Origin: an uncultured Acetatifactor sp.
Lineage (GTDB): Bacteria; Bacillota; Clostridia; Lachnospirales; Lachnospiraceae
Assembly: GCA_947625675.1 (NCBI GenBank)
Contig: CANQPH010000015.1
Span: forward strand, 1 to 55,579
Direction: 5' to 3'
Length of the DNA stretch: 55,579 bases
The notes beneath the pieces are model-generated. The model made no database searches, was not told the DNA's origin, and worked only from the letters and a program-made list of their open reading frames with translations. The position numbers were made by a program, and so were the translations under genes. Positions 34,859 through 43,024 of this stretch are shown one piece after another (positions within the stretch are counted from its first letter, which is position 1; each line of letters starts with the position of its first letter).

Positions 34859-35816
34859 TTATTCTTTGAACAAAAAGCAGTTTTTCTTGCTAATTCTCAT
34901 CCTGCCCATTTCTTTCAACATAGTATTATACTCTCGCTTAACAGGCGGGAAACAACCGTTCCGTACCTGTTCATCCATAGAGTAACCCGGCCACTCTTCG
35001 CAACGCTCTTTAATAAATTCCTTCCAGTAATCATATGGAACGTTGTCCCTTCTGGTAATACCTTCTTTTTCCCATATTTGAAATTTTAAGGTTGCAAGTA
35101 TATCTCTCAGATTTTGAATGACTTCTATTTTTATCTGTTTTTTCAGCTGAGTTCCGGCCTCATCCAATCCTAGTTCTGAATAAGCAATTTTTGTGCGGCT
35201 CTGGCGTATCTTATCCGGATCAAAAAGTTCTCCAATATTTACCACAAATCTCTTTCCATACTGCTCTATCGCAATCGGCACAATTACGGCGGACGTTTCC
35301 AACGAAATATCAGCTGCTCCCCAATGCAAATCATTTACAATAGCATTTTCTGATAAATTCCAGGTACCTTCGGGAAATATCATCATATTATCACCGTGTT
35401 CGAGAACCTTCAGCATCATCTGCCTGGAATTTTCCCGATCTTCCTTATCATCAATATCCATGAAAATCACTCCGTTGGCTTTTATAAAAATGCCATTGAT
35501 ATTGCCGTACATATTTAGGAAATCACTGGCAATTACATAAAAAATGCTCTTTTATTATCTCACTCACAATTTCAAAATCATATTTTCCAATGTGTGTAAC
35601 AACAAATACAATCGGATTGTCGGTTATCCTTTTAGTCATTTTGTTTCCAATCACTTCTATAGACTGGCCTTTTATTTTCCTTTGTACAAATAAAACAGTT
35701 CTTAAAAGCGGTCTAATTGATTTTCTTAATTTCATGTGCCTTATAGGAAGATTTTCTTTCAGAAAACATTTCTTATCATATTTATACTTTTCAAAAGCAG
35801 CTGCCTTATCCTTCAT
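34859..35816 (-). pseudogene. Second LPLAT/PlsC-like acyltransferase, frameshifted at a homopolymer
   Basis: The N-terminal part (35816 to 35523) has VFVVTHIGKYDFEIV, an HX4D motif, and ends out of frame after IIKEHF. The C-terminal part continues YVIASDFLNMYGNINGIF in the next frame and holds motif III MMIFPEGTWNLSENA. The shift lies at A6 on the plus strand (35539-35544); removing one base restores one protein of about 315 residues. The short homopolymer could reflect slippage, phase variation or a sequencing error. The gene is related to but clearly diverged from the LPLAT at 33843. It follows the AMP ligase gene in the same direction. Confidence 0.75.
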
Positions 35817-35887
35817 GTTTTCTCAATACCCTTTCCTGATAAACTTTTTCTCCTGTTCATACAATCACGTAACTTTACAATTTTCAC

Positions 35888-37657
35888 CTAAACGCCTCCA
35901 TCCACAATCCCCTTCCCCATCTCCTCCAACAGCCTGAAATTTTGTTTATTATTGCTGGTGTATGGTATGCTGTCTATGATTTCAAAATATTTCGGTACGG
36001 CCTTTTCTTTGAGTTCCCGCTTGCATATGCTCTTTACCTTTTCCAAAATCTCTTCCGGTTTCCCTTTCTCCTTCTCTTCCAGCACCAGAAATACCATCGG
36101 GACTTCGCCGTATTCCGCATCTGGCACGGCTACCGCAACACATTCCTTCACTTCTTTACAGATCTGCACGGCCTCTTCAATCTGATTGGCCGATATTTTA
36201 AACGCCCCGACTGTAATAACCCGGCTGATCCGTCCTGCCAGATATATAAACCCGTCGGAATCCATATACCCCAAATCCTTGCTATGGATCCATGTACTGC
36301 CATCTTTATGGATTTTCTTGATTTCTTTCGTCATTTCCTCGTTATCTTCATATTCCAAAAAGGCAGCCTCTGTCTGATAACAGATTTCTCCCTCCTCCCC
36401 ACATTGCATTTCCTCCATCGTGTCTGGGTCGAAAATACTGGCGCAATCCCCATAAAGCGGGATTCCGATACTGCCAGGACGGTTGGAAAGGAGGGGATTC
36501 ATCACAGCCGCCCCCAACACTTCATTGCTGCCAGCGCTGTTGAGAATAGGCGCTTTACAGCCCAAAGCAGAAAAAGCCTTTGTAAAAGTTTCAATTTCCC
36601 CTTTGCTGATTTTATCTCCCCCGCTGATCAAAGCCAGAGGGCGGGACATATCCTGAATTTCGTTTATGTGTTCATACAAATATCTGTAATGAAGGGGAAC
36701 TCCATCCGCTATATCGTATTTTTGATTAAAACGAAGCAAAATATCCTCTTTCAATACCGGAGTCGTCAGCACTTCCAAGCCAAATGCCAGCCCCACTCCA
36801 AGAGCATTGATCAGGCCGTAGGCCACCCATCCGGGCGCGGTTTTTAAAAGCGCATATCCCGGATAGAGCGGAAGATCCATTCCCCTGAATTTTGCAATCG
36901 AACAATTAATCGCATAATTAGAATGGGTAATCACTTTGGGCTTTCCCGTGGTCCCGCTGGATTGAATCTTCAATACAGGGAGGTCTTTTACATAAGACGC
37001 AGTAAAAGAAGTTCCCTCGCTTTCCTTAATAAATTTCGTAAATTCTATAAATCTGGGATCCATCGGCATGGCTGGCAAGGGTTCTTCTTTGTCCTTCTTT
37101 TTTAATGCCATTACTTCCTTAAGGTTTTTAGGAGATTTCTTTAAGATTTCCGGCAGTCGGATAAACTGTGATGGATCTACATACAAAACCTTTTTGACCC
37201 GCGTATGATCCAGGATTTCAACAAGTCTGGGAATCGCCAATGCAAAACAGACCACATACTCACACCCGTCCTTTTGGATCGCCTCATCCATCTTTTTTGA
37301 ATAAACAGTGATATCGATCCATTTGGAAACCACACCTATCCTATTCAAGGCGAGCAGGCACAACGCTTCTTCCGGTCCGCTGATGGTAATCACCAGAACA
37401 GTATCCCCTTCCTTCACTCCGTTCTTTCGAAATGCCCCAGCCAGACAATTTGCCTGATGAAATAACTCCTTATAAGTCCATGTGTTTCCTTCTATGCCTA
37501 AAAAATTCAGTGCCGGAGCATCTAAGTTATCCTGATTCGCTTCCCAAAGCATCTGATATAATGTCTGGTTCACATTAAATTGCCGCAATTCCGTTTCTCT
37601 ATAATATTTTTTCCAAGGCTTTTCAACAGATGGATAACCGGTCGAAACTTTTTTCAT
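35888..37657 (-). CDS. AMP-dependent acyl-activating ligase
   Basis: This 589-residue ANL-superfamily enzyme activates a carboxylic acid as acyl-AMP for transfer to CoA or a carrier. The ATG at 37657 follows GGAGGAGAACACT; an upstream in-frame start lacks such a site. Motifs: P-loop LKIQSSGTTGKPKVITHS, A5-like NSAGSNEVLGAA, hinge region YLAGRISRVITVGAFKIS, and a C-terminal lysine in IPYTSNNKQNFRLLE. The C-terminal subdomain is complete. Next to two acyltransferases it could supply activated fatty acid for lipid remodelling, but the acid is unknown. It is the first gene of a three-gene minus-strand unit, with a clear promoter. Confidence 0.88.
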   Translation of the reverse strand: MKKVSTGYPSVEKPWKKYYRETELRQFNVNQTLYQMLWEANQDNLDAPALNFLGIEGNTWTYKELFHQANCLAGAFRKNGVKEGDTVLVITISGPEEALCLLALNRIGVVSKWIDITVYSKKMDEAIQKDGCEYVVCFALAIPRLVEILDHTRVKKVLYVDPSQFIRLPEILKKSPKNLKEVMALKKKDKEEPLPAMPMDPRFIEFTKFIKESEGTSFTASYVKDLPVLKIQSSGTTGKPKVITHSNYAINCSIAKFRGMDLPLYPGYALLKTAPGWVAYGLINALGVGLAFGLEVLTTPVLKEDILLRFNQKYDIADGVPLHYRYLYEHINEIQDMSRPLALISGGDKISKGEIETFTKAFSALGCKAPILNSAGSNEVLGAAVMNPLLSNRPGSIGIPLYGDCASIFDPDTMEEMQCGEEGEICYQTEAAFLEYEDNEEMTKEIKKIHKDGSTWIHSKDLGYMDSDGFIYLAGRISRVITVGAFKISANQIEEAVQICKEVKECVAVAVPDAEYGEVPMVFLVLEEKEKGKPEEILEKVKSICKRELKEKAVPKYFEIIDSIPYTSNNKQNFRLLEEMGKGIVDGGV

Positions 37658-37698
37658 AGTGTTCTCCTCCATGCGCATCATTTTATGAAAAATAAAGT

Positions 37699-37727
37699 AT
37701 AATAGCATACTTTTCTCATTTAAGCAA
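37699..37727 (-). promoter_or_regulatory. Promoter of the ligase/acyltransferase operon
   Basis: On the minus strand, TTGCTT (37722-37727) and TATTAT (37699-37704) are separated by 17 bp, about 40 bp before the ligase start. Confidence 0.7.
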
Positions 37728-37745
37728 TATTTTTATTACATATGA

Positions 37746-37789
37746 ATTCTATATTGTAAAATGTTTAGCTAATATAATAAATATAGAAT
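37746..37789 (+). promoter_or_regulatory. Inverted-repeat operator around the xre -10
   Basis: ATTCTATATT (37746-37755) and AATATAGAAT (37780-37789) are perfect inverted copies. TATAAT at 37773-37778 lies between them, just before the xre gene and 19 bp from the divergent promoter. It is a good candidate for autoregulation by the XRE protein. Confidence 0.6.
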
Positions 37790-37801
37790 GGAGGAACGGT
37801 C

Positions 37802-38107
37802 ATGGATGTTGTTCAGCGTATTGATGAACTTATGAAAGAAAGAAATTGGTCCGAATATAAATTGGCTGCAGAATCCGGGCTCGCATCTTCCACGATTGCC
37901 AATATGCATCGTAGAAATACGGTGCCTTCCATTTCCACCCTGGAAGCAATCTGTTCCGCTTTTGGTCTTTCACTGGCTCAATTTTTCACGGAAGGCGGCA
38001 ATATCGTTCAGCTGAATGATGAGCAAATGCAACTGTTCCGGCGGTGGCTTACCTTAACGGACCACCAAAAGGATTTAATTTATAAAATAATTGATGAAAT
38101 GAAATAG
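37802..38107 (+). CDS. XRE-family transcriptional regulator
   Basis: This 101-residue protein has a Cro/CI helix-turn-helix: VQRIDELMKERNWSEYKLAA, then ESGLASSTIANMHRRNTVPS, then TLEAICSAFGLSLAQFFTE. A 30-residue helical tail (DHQKDLIYKIIDEMK) may mediate dimerisation. GGAGGAACGGTC precedes the ATG. It is divergent from the ligase operon with an inverted repeat between, so it probably controls both. It is the only plus-strand gene in the repeat-bounded segment. Confidence 0.88.
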   Translation: MDVVQRIDELMKERNWSEYKLAAESGLASSTIANMHRRNTVPSISTLEAICSAFGLSLAQFFTEGGNIVQLNDEQMQLFRRWLTLTDHQKDLIYKIIDEMK

Positions 38108-38181
38108 CGTCATTATTTCTTTCCCAATTCTGTTTCGGCATTTCATTGATAAATCTTTAGTAAATTCCTGCTTGGTAAAAT

Positions 38182-38238
38182 GGAGCATCGGGTGGAGTAA
38201 GGAAGAAGCCCATCGCTTCTTGACAAATTCCTTTACGA
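38182..38238 (+). repeat. 57-bp direct repeat, copy B
   Basis: It matches 33780-33836 at 54 of 57 positions, including a copy of the last six thioesterase codons (EHRVE and stop) that has no gene in front of it. Confidence 0.95.
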
Positions 38239-38248
38239 ATGGTATGCT
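38220..38248 (+). promoter_or_regulatory. Promoter overlapping repeat copy B
   Basis: TTGACA at 38220-38225 and TATGCT at 38243-38248 are separated by 17 bp. The -35 lies in the repeat and the -10 just outside it. Copy A has the same -35 but no -10, so the segment boundary splits a promoter. Confidence 0.6.
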
Positions 38249-38533
38249 GATATCGTATACGATGATTTTATCGTTTTACTCTTACAAAAGATACAATCTT
38301 ATTTTCTGGGAATCTTTTCGCCGTGCAGTTTGCGGTTCCGGCATTTCTGCCACAGATACTCAGGAAGGGATAACCGAACAGGTATCGGTATTATGGCGGC
38401 ATTGTCGATGAGATTCCTGGCAAAAGGATTCTTGTGCCATGCTTTGTCATAATGCCTTTATTAAGTGCCCCTCAGGGATTAAACCTTTGTTGGCCATCCC
38501 TTCAGAGGGATCTTTACAAAAAAGGAGGGACTT
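38249..38533 (+). other. Untranslated leader before the Rpn gene
   Basis: With the repeat and promoter this forms a 426-bp gap (38108-38533). I see no convincing gene. TCCCT and AGGGA near 38503-38516 can form a small hairpin. AAAGGAGGG before 38534 is the ribosome binding site. Confidence 0.4.
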
Positions 38534-39535
38534 ATGAAAAGCAGCAGAAGAAAGAACCATGCTCTTCAAGAAAAGGGAACGAAACAGGAAAAACAGGATT
38601 CCTTCATCAGACGGAATGTAAAAGACCGGTTGTTCCGGTATATCTTTGAGCAGGACAGGGGAGCTTTATTGGAGCTGTATAACGCTCTAAACGGCACCGA
38701 TTATTGCGACAAGGATGCCTTAAAAATGATGACTGTGGAAAATGTCATCTATCTGTCCATGAAGAACGACCTGGCTTTCACCATCGCCGGAGTTTTAAAC
38801 CTTTACGAACAGCAGAGCACCGTCAACCCCAACATGCCGGTGCGCTTCCTCATTTATCTTGGGGAGGAATACCAGCGGATCATCGGGGAATATGGGGCGG
38901 AAAAAGTCTACGGGACAAAGCTTTTGAAGCTCCCAGCGCCGCACTGCGTGGTTTTCTATAATGGAAACAAAGAAGAACCGGAAGAACAGTATTTATGTCT
39001 TTCGGATGCTTATGAGTATCCAGAAGAGAGACCTGATGTAGAGCTGAAAGTGCGGATGCTGAACATCAACTATGGGCGTAACCAGGAACTGATGGATAAA
39101 TGTCGGAAGCTGAAAGAATATGCTTATTTTATCGAACGGGTCAACGAAGGATTGCGGGAAGGGATCGGGATCCGGGACGCTGCGGACAGGGCGATAGATG
39201 TCTGTCTGCAGGAAGGGATTCTCAAGGATATCCTGACCGACAGCCGACTGGAGGTATTGGGAATGTTGCTGAGTGAATATGACGAGAAAAAAGTACGGGA
39301 GAACTGGTGGCAGGAAGGATGGGAATCCGGGCTGGAAGAGGGGCGGCGTAATGGCATTGAGGAAGGGCGCCGCAACGGTCAGGCGGCGGAACGTCTCGAG
39401 GGTATCCGCATTTTGATCGCCAGCTGCCAGTCCATGGGTGCGACCTACGACCAGACCCTGCAACAGGTCATGGAGTTATATAAACTGAGAAAAGACGAGG
39501 CAGAGGAGTATTTGCGGCGACATTGGAAAGGATAG
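38534..39535 (+). CDS. Rpn/PD-(D/E)XK nuclease-family protein (transposase-related)
   Basis: This 333-residue protein matches the Rpn/YhgA-like group of PD-(D/E)XK nucleases, often annotated as putative transposases and shown for E. coli RpnA to promote recombination. The N-terminus has FIRRNVKDRLFRYIF, then LLELYNALNGTDY. The core has DLAFTIAGVLNLYEQQSTVN, YLGEEYQRII and LPAPHCVVFYNG, with the D...E/Q-x-S arrangement of the nuclease fold. The C-terminus has GLEEGRRNGIEEGRRNGQAA repeats typical of the family. Such genes come in multiple mobile-like copies in Lachnospiraceae. It lies directly beside the repeat-bounded segment, so a role in that rearrangement is possible but not shown. Confidence 0.85.
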   Translation: MKSSRRKNHALQEKGTKQEKQDSFIRRNVKDRLFRYIFEQDRGALLELYNALNGTDYCDKDALKMMTVENVIYLSMKNDLAFTIAGVLNLYEQQSTVNPNMPVRFLIYLGEEYQRIIGEYGAEKVYGTKLLKLPAPHCVVFYNGNKEEPEEQYLCLSDAYEYPEERPDVELKVRMLNINYGRNQELMDKCRKLKEYAYFIERVNEGLREGIGIRDAADRAIDVCLQEGILKDILTDSRLEVLGMLLSEYDEKKVRENWWQEGWESGLEEGRRNGIEEGRRNGQAAERLEGIRILIASCQSMGATYDQTLQQVMELYKLRKDEAEEYLRRHWKG

Positions 39536-39566
39536 TTTGATTATTTCTTAAATATCAGGAATTGGT

Positions 39567-40265
39567 TCATGCGAAGAGCGCATCAAAAAGGACAAGTCCG
39601 ATCAGCAGAATCCCGGAAACGAGATCTCCATACCGCTCCGCATTCCGAAATAACCGGGCCTTTCCCAGCCGATTGCCCAGGAAAAGCAGCAGGAAGGAAA
39701 AAAGGAAGGTCAGCAGGGAGGAGGCGAGGGGATTCAGGCCTGCAATACCGGCGCTCAGGCCGATTCCCACGTTGTTCAGAGAAAGCGCCAGGGCCAGGGG
39801 CAGGAGGGTGCGCAGATTCCAGGAGAGGGTTTGAGCCTTCGGCTGGTATTTTTGAAAAAGAGAAATCATATATTTCAACAGATAGAATACTCCGATAAGA
39901 AGCAGCAGGAGGCTGCCAGCCAGATCCGCCAGGTCTGCGGCAGGAGATGCGGCATCTGCGGAAGTTAGGAGCGAGGAAGCGTCTGCGGCGGGAGATGCGA
40001 AGGCTGCGGAAGCCGGGAGTGTGAAAATCTCTGCGGAAACAGGGGCGGCCGCTCCTGCAGCGGAATCCCCGGGCAGCAGGGCCGCTAGGGACTGTCCCAG
40101 CCAGAGGGAGAGGGCGGTGCCCGCCAGGGCGATCAGGCTGACCAGCAGATTCTGCCGGAAGGAAATGGTTATTTTACGGATGCCCAGGCTGATGCCAGCG
40201 ATCAGTGCATCCAGGCTGGCGGAAAAGGCGAACAGGGCGGAGGAGAGGAAGGACAGGAGAGGCAT
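39567..40265 (-). CDS. YtaF/MntP-like membrane protein
   Basis: The ATG at 40265 follows AGGAGG on the minus strand and gives 232 residues; the longer frame to 40394 lacks a site. It has six helices with two-fold symmetry: FAFSASLDALIAGISLGIRK and LALSLNNVGIGLSAGIAGL, each with an acidic or polar residue at the S-x-D/N position, as in MntP manganese exporters and the sporulation protein YtaF. The second half has N instead of D. An Ala/Ser-rich stretch of about 50 residues (SAAGAAAPVSAEIFTLPASA onward) enlarges the loop between helices 3 and 4, like other low-complexity inserts here. Substrate is not certain. Confidence 0.75.
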   Translation of the reverse strand: MPLLSFLSSALFAFSASLDALIAGISLGIRKITISFRQNLLVSLIALAGTALSLWLGQSLAALLPGDSAAGAAAPVSAEIFTLPASAAFASPAADASSLLTSADAASPAADLADLAGSLLLLLIGVFYLLKYMISLFQKYQPKAQTLSWNLRTLLPLALALSLNNVGIGLSAGIAGLNPLASSLLTFLFSFLLLFLGNRLGKARLFRNAERYGDLVSGILLIGLVLFDALFA

Positions 40266-40354
40266 GGCGGAAAAGCCTCCTTTTTTTCTTCTTTTTACTA
40301 TATTCATTTGGAGAAAAAGGGTGCGGGGACAAACTTTTGCCCTGGCATGAAGAT

Positions 40355-40450
40355 GCGGTCGACGGGGGAAAAATGTAGGGACAGGGGAAAACATTGGCGA
40401 AAAATGTCAGCAGCCGTGGAAAAGTTGGTGAAAAATGTCAGCGGCAGAGG
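40355..40450 (+). repeat. Degenerate ~31-bp direct repeats upstream of the ogt gene
   Basis: The words GGCGAAAAATGTCAGC and GGTGAAAAATGTCAGC recur at about 31-bp spacing, with an earlier GGGGAAAAATGTAGG copy. The last copy runs into the region just before the gene start. Confidence 0.6.
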
Positions 40451-40458
40451 ATACGATC

Positions 40459-41226
40459 ATGAAATATACGCAGAAACTCATAAAAAATCATGTACAACGA
40501 TATGCGCAGAACTATGAGACGGAAATCGGCACGGTCTGCATTCAGCAGGAAGGTGAGGCCATTATTAGCTTGGGGATCGTGACTCCCAGGGAATCAAGGG
40601 GAGAAACCGTTGGCACTTTGGGAAGTGCGCCATTTGGGATCTCAAAAGGAAAGGCCATTGCTGAATCAAAAGGGGTATTCGCCCCCTGGGGAACGGCCTG
40701 TCAGATGGCGACGGAGGCGCAGAGGTATCGGGCGGAGGAAACCTCGGCGGAGGCCCAGAAACGTCAGGAGGGGGAACCGTTGGCGGAGGCGCAGGAATGC
40801 CGGGAAGGGAAGCCGCAAGAACAGCGGACGAAGGAATCGTCGAAGATGGCCCGGGAGGCCCCTGGCGGCACGCTCTGGCAGGAGACGCCCCTTTTAAAAC
40901 AGGCCGTCACGGAGTTGGAGGAGTATCTGGCGGGAGAGAGGCGGGAATTCCCCCTTCCCCTTCATACAGAAGGCACGCCCTTTCAGGAGAGGGTTTGGGA
41001 AGTGCTGCGGCGGATTCCTTATGGTCAGACGCTAAGCTACGGACAGGTGGCGGCCCTGGCCGGAAGCCCTAAGGGAGCCCGGGCGGCGGGCATGGCCTGT
41101 CACTGCAACCCTATCATGGTCTTCATCCCCTGCCATCGAGTGGTGGGGAGCGACGGCAGCCTCACCGGCTTCGGCGGCGGATTGGCGGTAAAAGAAAAAT
41201 TGCTTGCGCTGGAACGAAAAATTTGA
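40459..41226 (+). CDS. ogt: Methylated-DNA-protein-cysteine methyltransferase with low-complexity insert
   Basis: This suicide repair enzyme removes O6-alkyl groups from guanine onto its own cysteine. The catalytic domain has FQERVWEVLRRIPYGQTLSY, then GSPKGARAAGMACHCNPI and the active site IPCHRVVG (Cys225), followed by LTGFGGGLAVKEKLL. The N-terminal beta domain is short. Between them, about residues 40-130 form a Glu/Ala/Arg-rich insert with TSAEAQKRQEGEP and LAEAQECREGKP repeats. The family is usually about 160-180 residues; this one is 255. The start at 40459 (MKYTQKLIKN) follows AGAGGA. Catalytic residues are intact. Confidence 0.88.
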   Translation: MKYTQKLIKNHVQRYAQNYETEIGTVCIQQEGEAIISLGIVTPRESRGETVGTLGSAPFGISKGKAIAESKGVFAPWGTACQMATEAQRYRAEETSAEAQKRQEGEPLAEAQECREGKPQEQRTKESSKMAREAPGGTLWQETPLLKQAVTELEEYLAGERREFPLPLHTEGTPFQERVWEVLRRIPYGQTLSYGQVAALAGSPKGARAAGMACHCNPIMVFIPCHRVVGSDGSLTGFGGGLAVKEKLLALERKI

Positions 41227-41285
41227 TACAATATCCAAACCAACTTGGCAAGATATGAAAATATTACTACCAGGAGGAAGCAAGA

Positions 41286-42170
41286 ATGATTACGATGGAG
41301 CATGTCTGCAAAACGTACAGGATTGCAAAAAGAAATGCGGGCGCAAAGGAAGCCTGGAAGGCGCTGTTTCGCCGGGAGTATGATGAGATTCGGGCGCTGG
41401 ACGATGTAGGCTTTACCATCCGGGACGGGGAGATGGTGGGCTACATCGGCCCTAACGGAGCGGGGAAAAGCTCCACCATTAAAATCTTAAGCGGGATCTT
41501 GACCCCGGACGGAGGTACCGTCCTGGTGGACGGGAGGGTTCCCTATCGGGACCGGCTAGAACATGCGAGGGAGATCGGCGTGGTTTTCGGCCAGCGCTCC
41601 CAGCTGTGGTGGGACGTCCCCGTGATCGATTCTTTTGAACTGCTGCGGGATATTTATTCTATCCCGAATTCCCAATATCGACAAAATCTGGAAGAACTGA
41701 CCCAAAGGCTGTGCCTGGAGGAACTTCTGCGCACTCCCGCCAGACAATTGTCCCTAGGCCAGCGGATGCGGTGTGAGATTGCGGCTTCCCTGCTGCACGG
41801 CCCCCGGATTCTGTTCTTGGACGAGCCCACCATCGGCCTGGATGCGGTATCCAAGCTGGCGGTGCGGGAATTCATTCTGGAGCAAAACAAGGAGCACGGC
41901 ACCACGGTGATCCTCACCACCCATGACATGCAGGACATCGAAGCCCTGACCAGCCGCATCCTTTTGATCGGCAAGGGCCGTATCCTTCTGGACGGCACGT
42001 TGGAGGATATCCGTAAACGTACCGCCCACAAGAACGGTTTCGGCAACGAGTCAGGCGATGCTGCAGAGAAGCCCGATGGCGAGTCAGGCGGCGCTGCAGG
42101 GGGATCCGGTGCCGCCGCAGTCGGCATCGATGAAACGGTGGCGGAGCTGTACCGCAGCTTCGATCTCTAA
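41286..42170 (+). CDS. ABC-2 type exporter, ATP-binding subunit
   Basis: This 294-residue ATPase has Walker A GPNGAGKSS (55-63), a Q-loop Gln103, signature LSLGQ (155-159), Walker B ILFLDE (175-180) and the switch His in LTTHDMQD. The closest group is the uncharacterised ABC-2 exporters of COG4586, normally encoded with two permeases of COG4587 and COG3694, as here. A Gly/Ala/Glu-rich insert (GNESGDAAEKPDGESGGAAG) lies near the C-terminus. AGGAGG precedes the ATG, and the first permease follows after 12 bp. Substrate unknown. Confidence 0.92.
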   Translation: MITMEHVCKTYRIAKRNAGAKEAWKALFRREYDEIRALDDVGFTIRDGEMVGYIGPNGAGKSSTIKILSGILTPDGGTVLVDGRVPYRDRLEHAREIGVVFGQRSQLWWDVPVIDSFELLRDIYSIPNSQYRQNLEELTQRLCLEELLRTPARQLSLGQRMRCEIAASLLHGPRILFLDEPTIGLDAVSKLAVREFILEQNKEHGTTVILTTHDMQDIEALTSRILLIGKGRILLDGTLEDIRKRTAHKNGFGNESGDAAEKPDGESGGAAGGSGAAAVGIDETVAELYRSFDL

Positions 42171-42182
42171 GGGGGTGTCGGC

Positions 42183-42986
42183 ATGAAAAAATATCTGTCT
42201 TTTTTCCGGCTGCGGTTCGTCATGGGGCTGCAATATCGGGCGGCGGCCCTGGCGGGCATGGTCACCCAGTTCTTCTGGGGCTTCATGGAACTCATGATTT
42301 TCCGGGCATTCTATCGGGCGGATGCGGCGGCCTTTCCCATGACCTTTTCCGCCACGGCCTCTTATCTGTGGCTCCAGCAGGCTTTTTTGGCCCTGTTCGG
42401 GGCCTGGCTCCTGGAAAACGAGATTTTTGACACCATTATGAACGGAAACATCGCCTATGAACTGTGCAGGCCCATCCAGGTCTATGACATGTGGTACGCC
42501 AGGAGCATTGCCAAGCGGTTGTCGGAAGCGACCCTCCGGTGCGTTCCGATTCTGGTGGTGGCGGCTCTGCTCCCCGAGCCCTACGGTCTCGCCGCTCCGG
42601 CCAGTTTTCCCCATTTCCTGATGTTTGCGATCACCCTGGCCCTGGGGGTGGCCGTGACCGTGGCCTTTACCATGCTGATTTATGTCCTGACCTTTTTCGT
42701 GGTGTCTCCCCAGGGGCTGAGAATTTTCTTTACCTCCGCAACGGAGCTATTGGCCGGGGCGGTCATTCCCCTTCCCTTTTTCCCGGAAGGAATTCGGAAG
42801 GTGATAGAGCTTCTTCCCTTCGCTTCCATGCAGAACGTGCCCCTGCGGGTCTACAGCGGGGACTTAAGCGGAGTGGAAATGGGAAGGGCGGTGTTTTTTC
42901 AGATTTTCTGGCTGGGGGCCCTGGTCTTGATGGGAAAGCTGCTTTGCAGGACGGCCCTGCGCCGGGTGACGGTACAGGGAGGATGA
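42183..42986 (+). CDS. ABC-2 type exporter permease 1
   Basis: This 267-residue membrane protein has six hydrophobic segments of the ABC-2 family (ABC2_membrane_6 type). It starts KKYLSFFRLRFVMGLQYRAA and has the ELCRPIQVYDMWYARSIAKR element that packs against the ATPase in this group. It follows the ATPase after 12 bp, and its stop overlaps or abuts the start region of permease 2. Confidence 0.88.
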   Translation: MKKYLSFFRLRFVMGLQYRAAALAGMVTQFFWGFMELMIFRAFYRADAAAFPMTFSATASYLWLQQAFLALFGAWLLENEIFDTIMNGNIAYELCRPIQVYDMWYARSIAKRLSEATLRCVPILVVAALLPEPYGLAAPASFPHFLMFAITLALGVAVTVAFTMLIYVLTFFVVSPQGLRIFFTSATELLAGAVIPLPFFPEGIRKVIELLPFASMQNVPLRVYSGDLSGVEMGRAVFFQIFWLGALVLMGKLLCRTALRRVTVQGG

Positions 42987-43024
42987 TTTATGGGGCGGGA
43001 AAAATTTCCAGGGAGGTGTGTCGG

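Larger units (their letters stand above)
33837..38181. other. AT-rich segment between direct repeats: acyl-AMP ligase, two acyltransferases, XRE regulator
   Basis: The segment is bounded by the 57-bp repeats at 33780 and 38182. Its base composition is visibly lower in GC than either flank. It holds three minus-strand lipid-type genes and one divergent regulator, with no integrase or transposase. It looks like an acquired block that entered by recombination at the thioesterase 3' end, or a duplication-mediated insertion. Confidence 0.7.

Noticed and set aside
38172..38411. 79-residue frame over repeat copy B
   Set aside because: It starts before the repeat without a ribosome binding site and has no recognisable content; the region carries a promoter instead.
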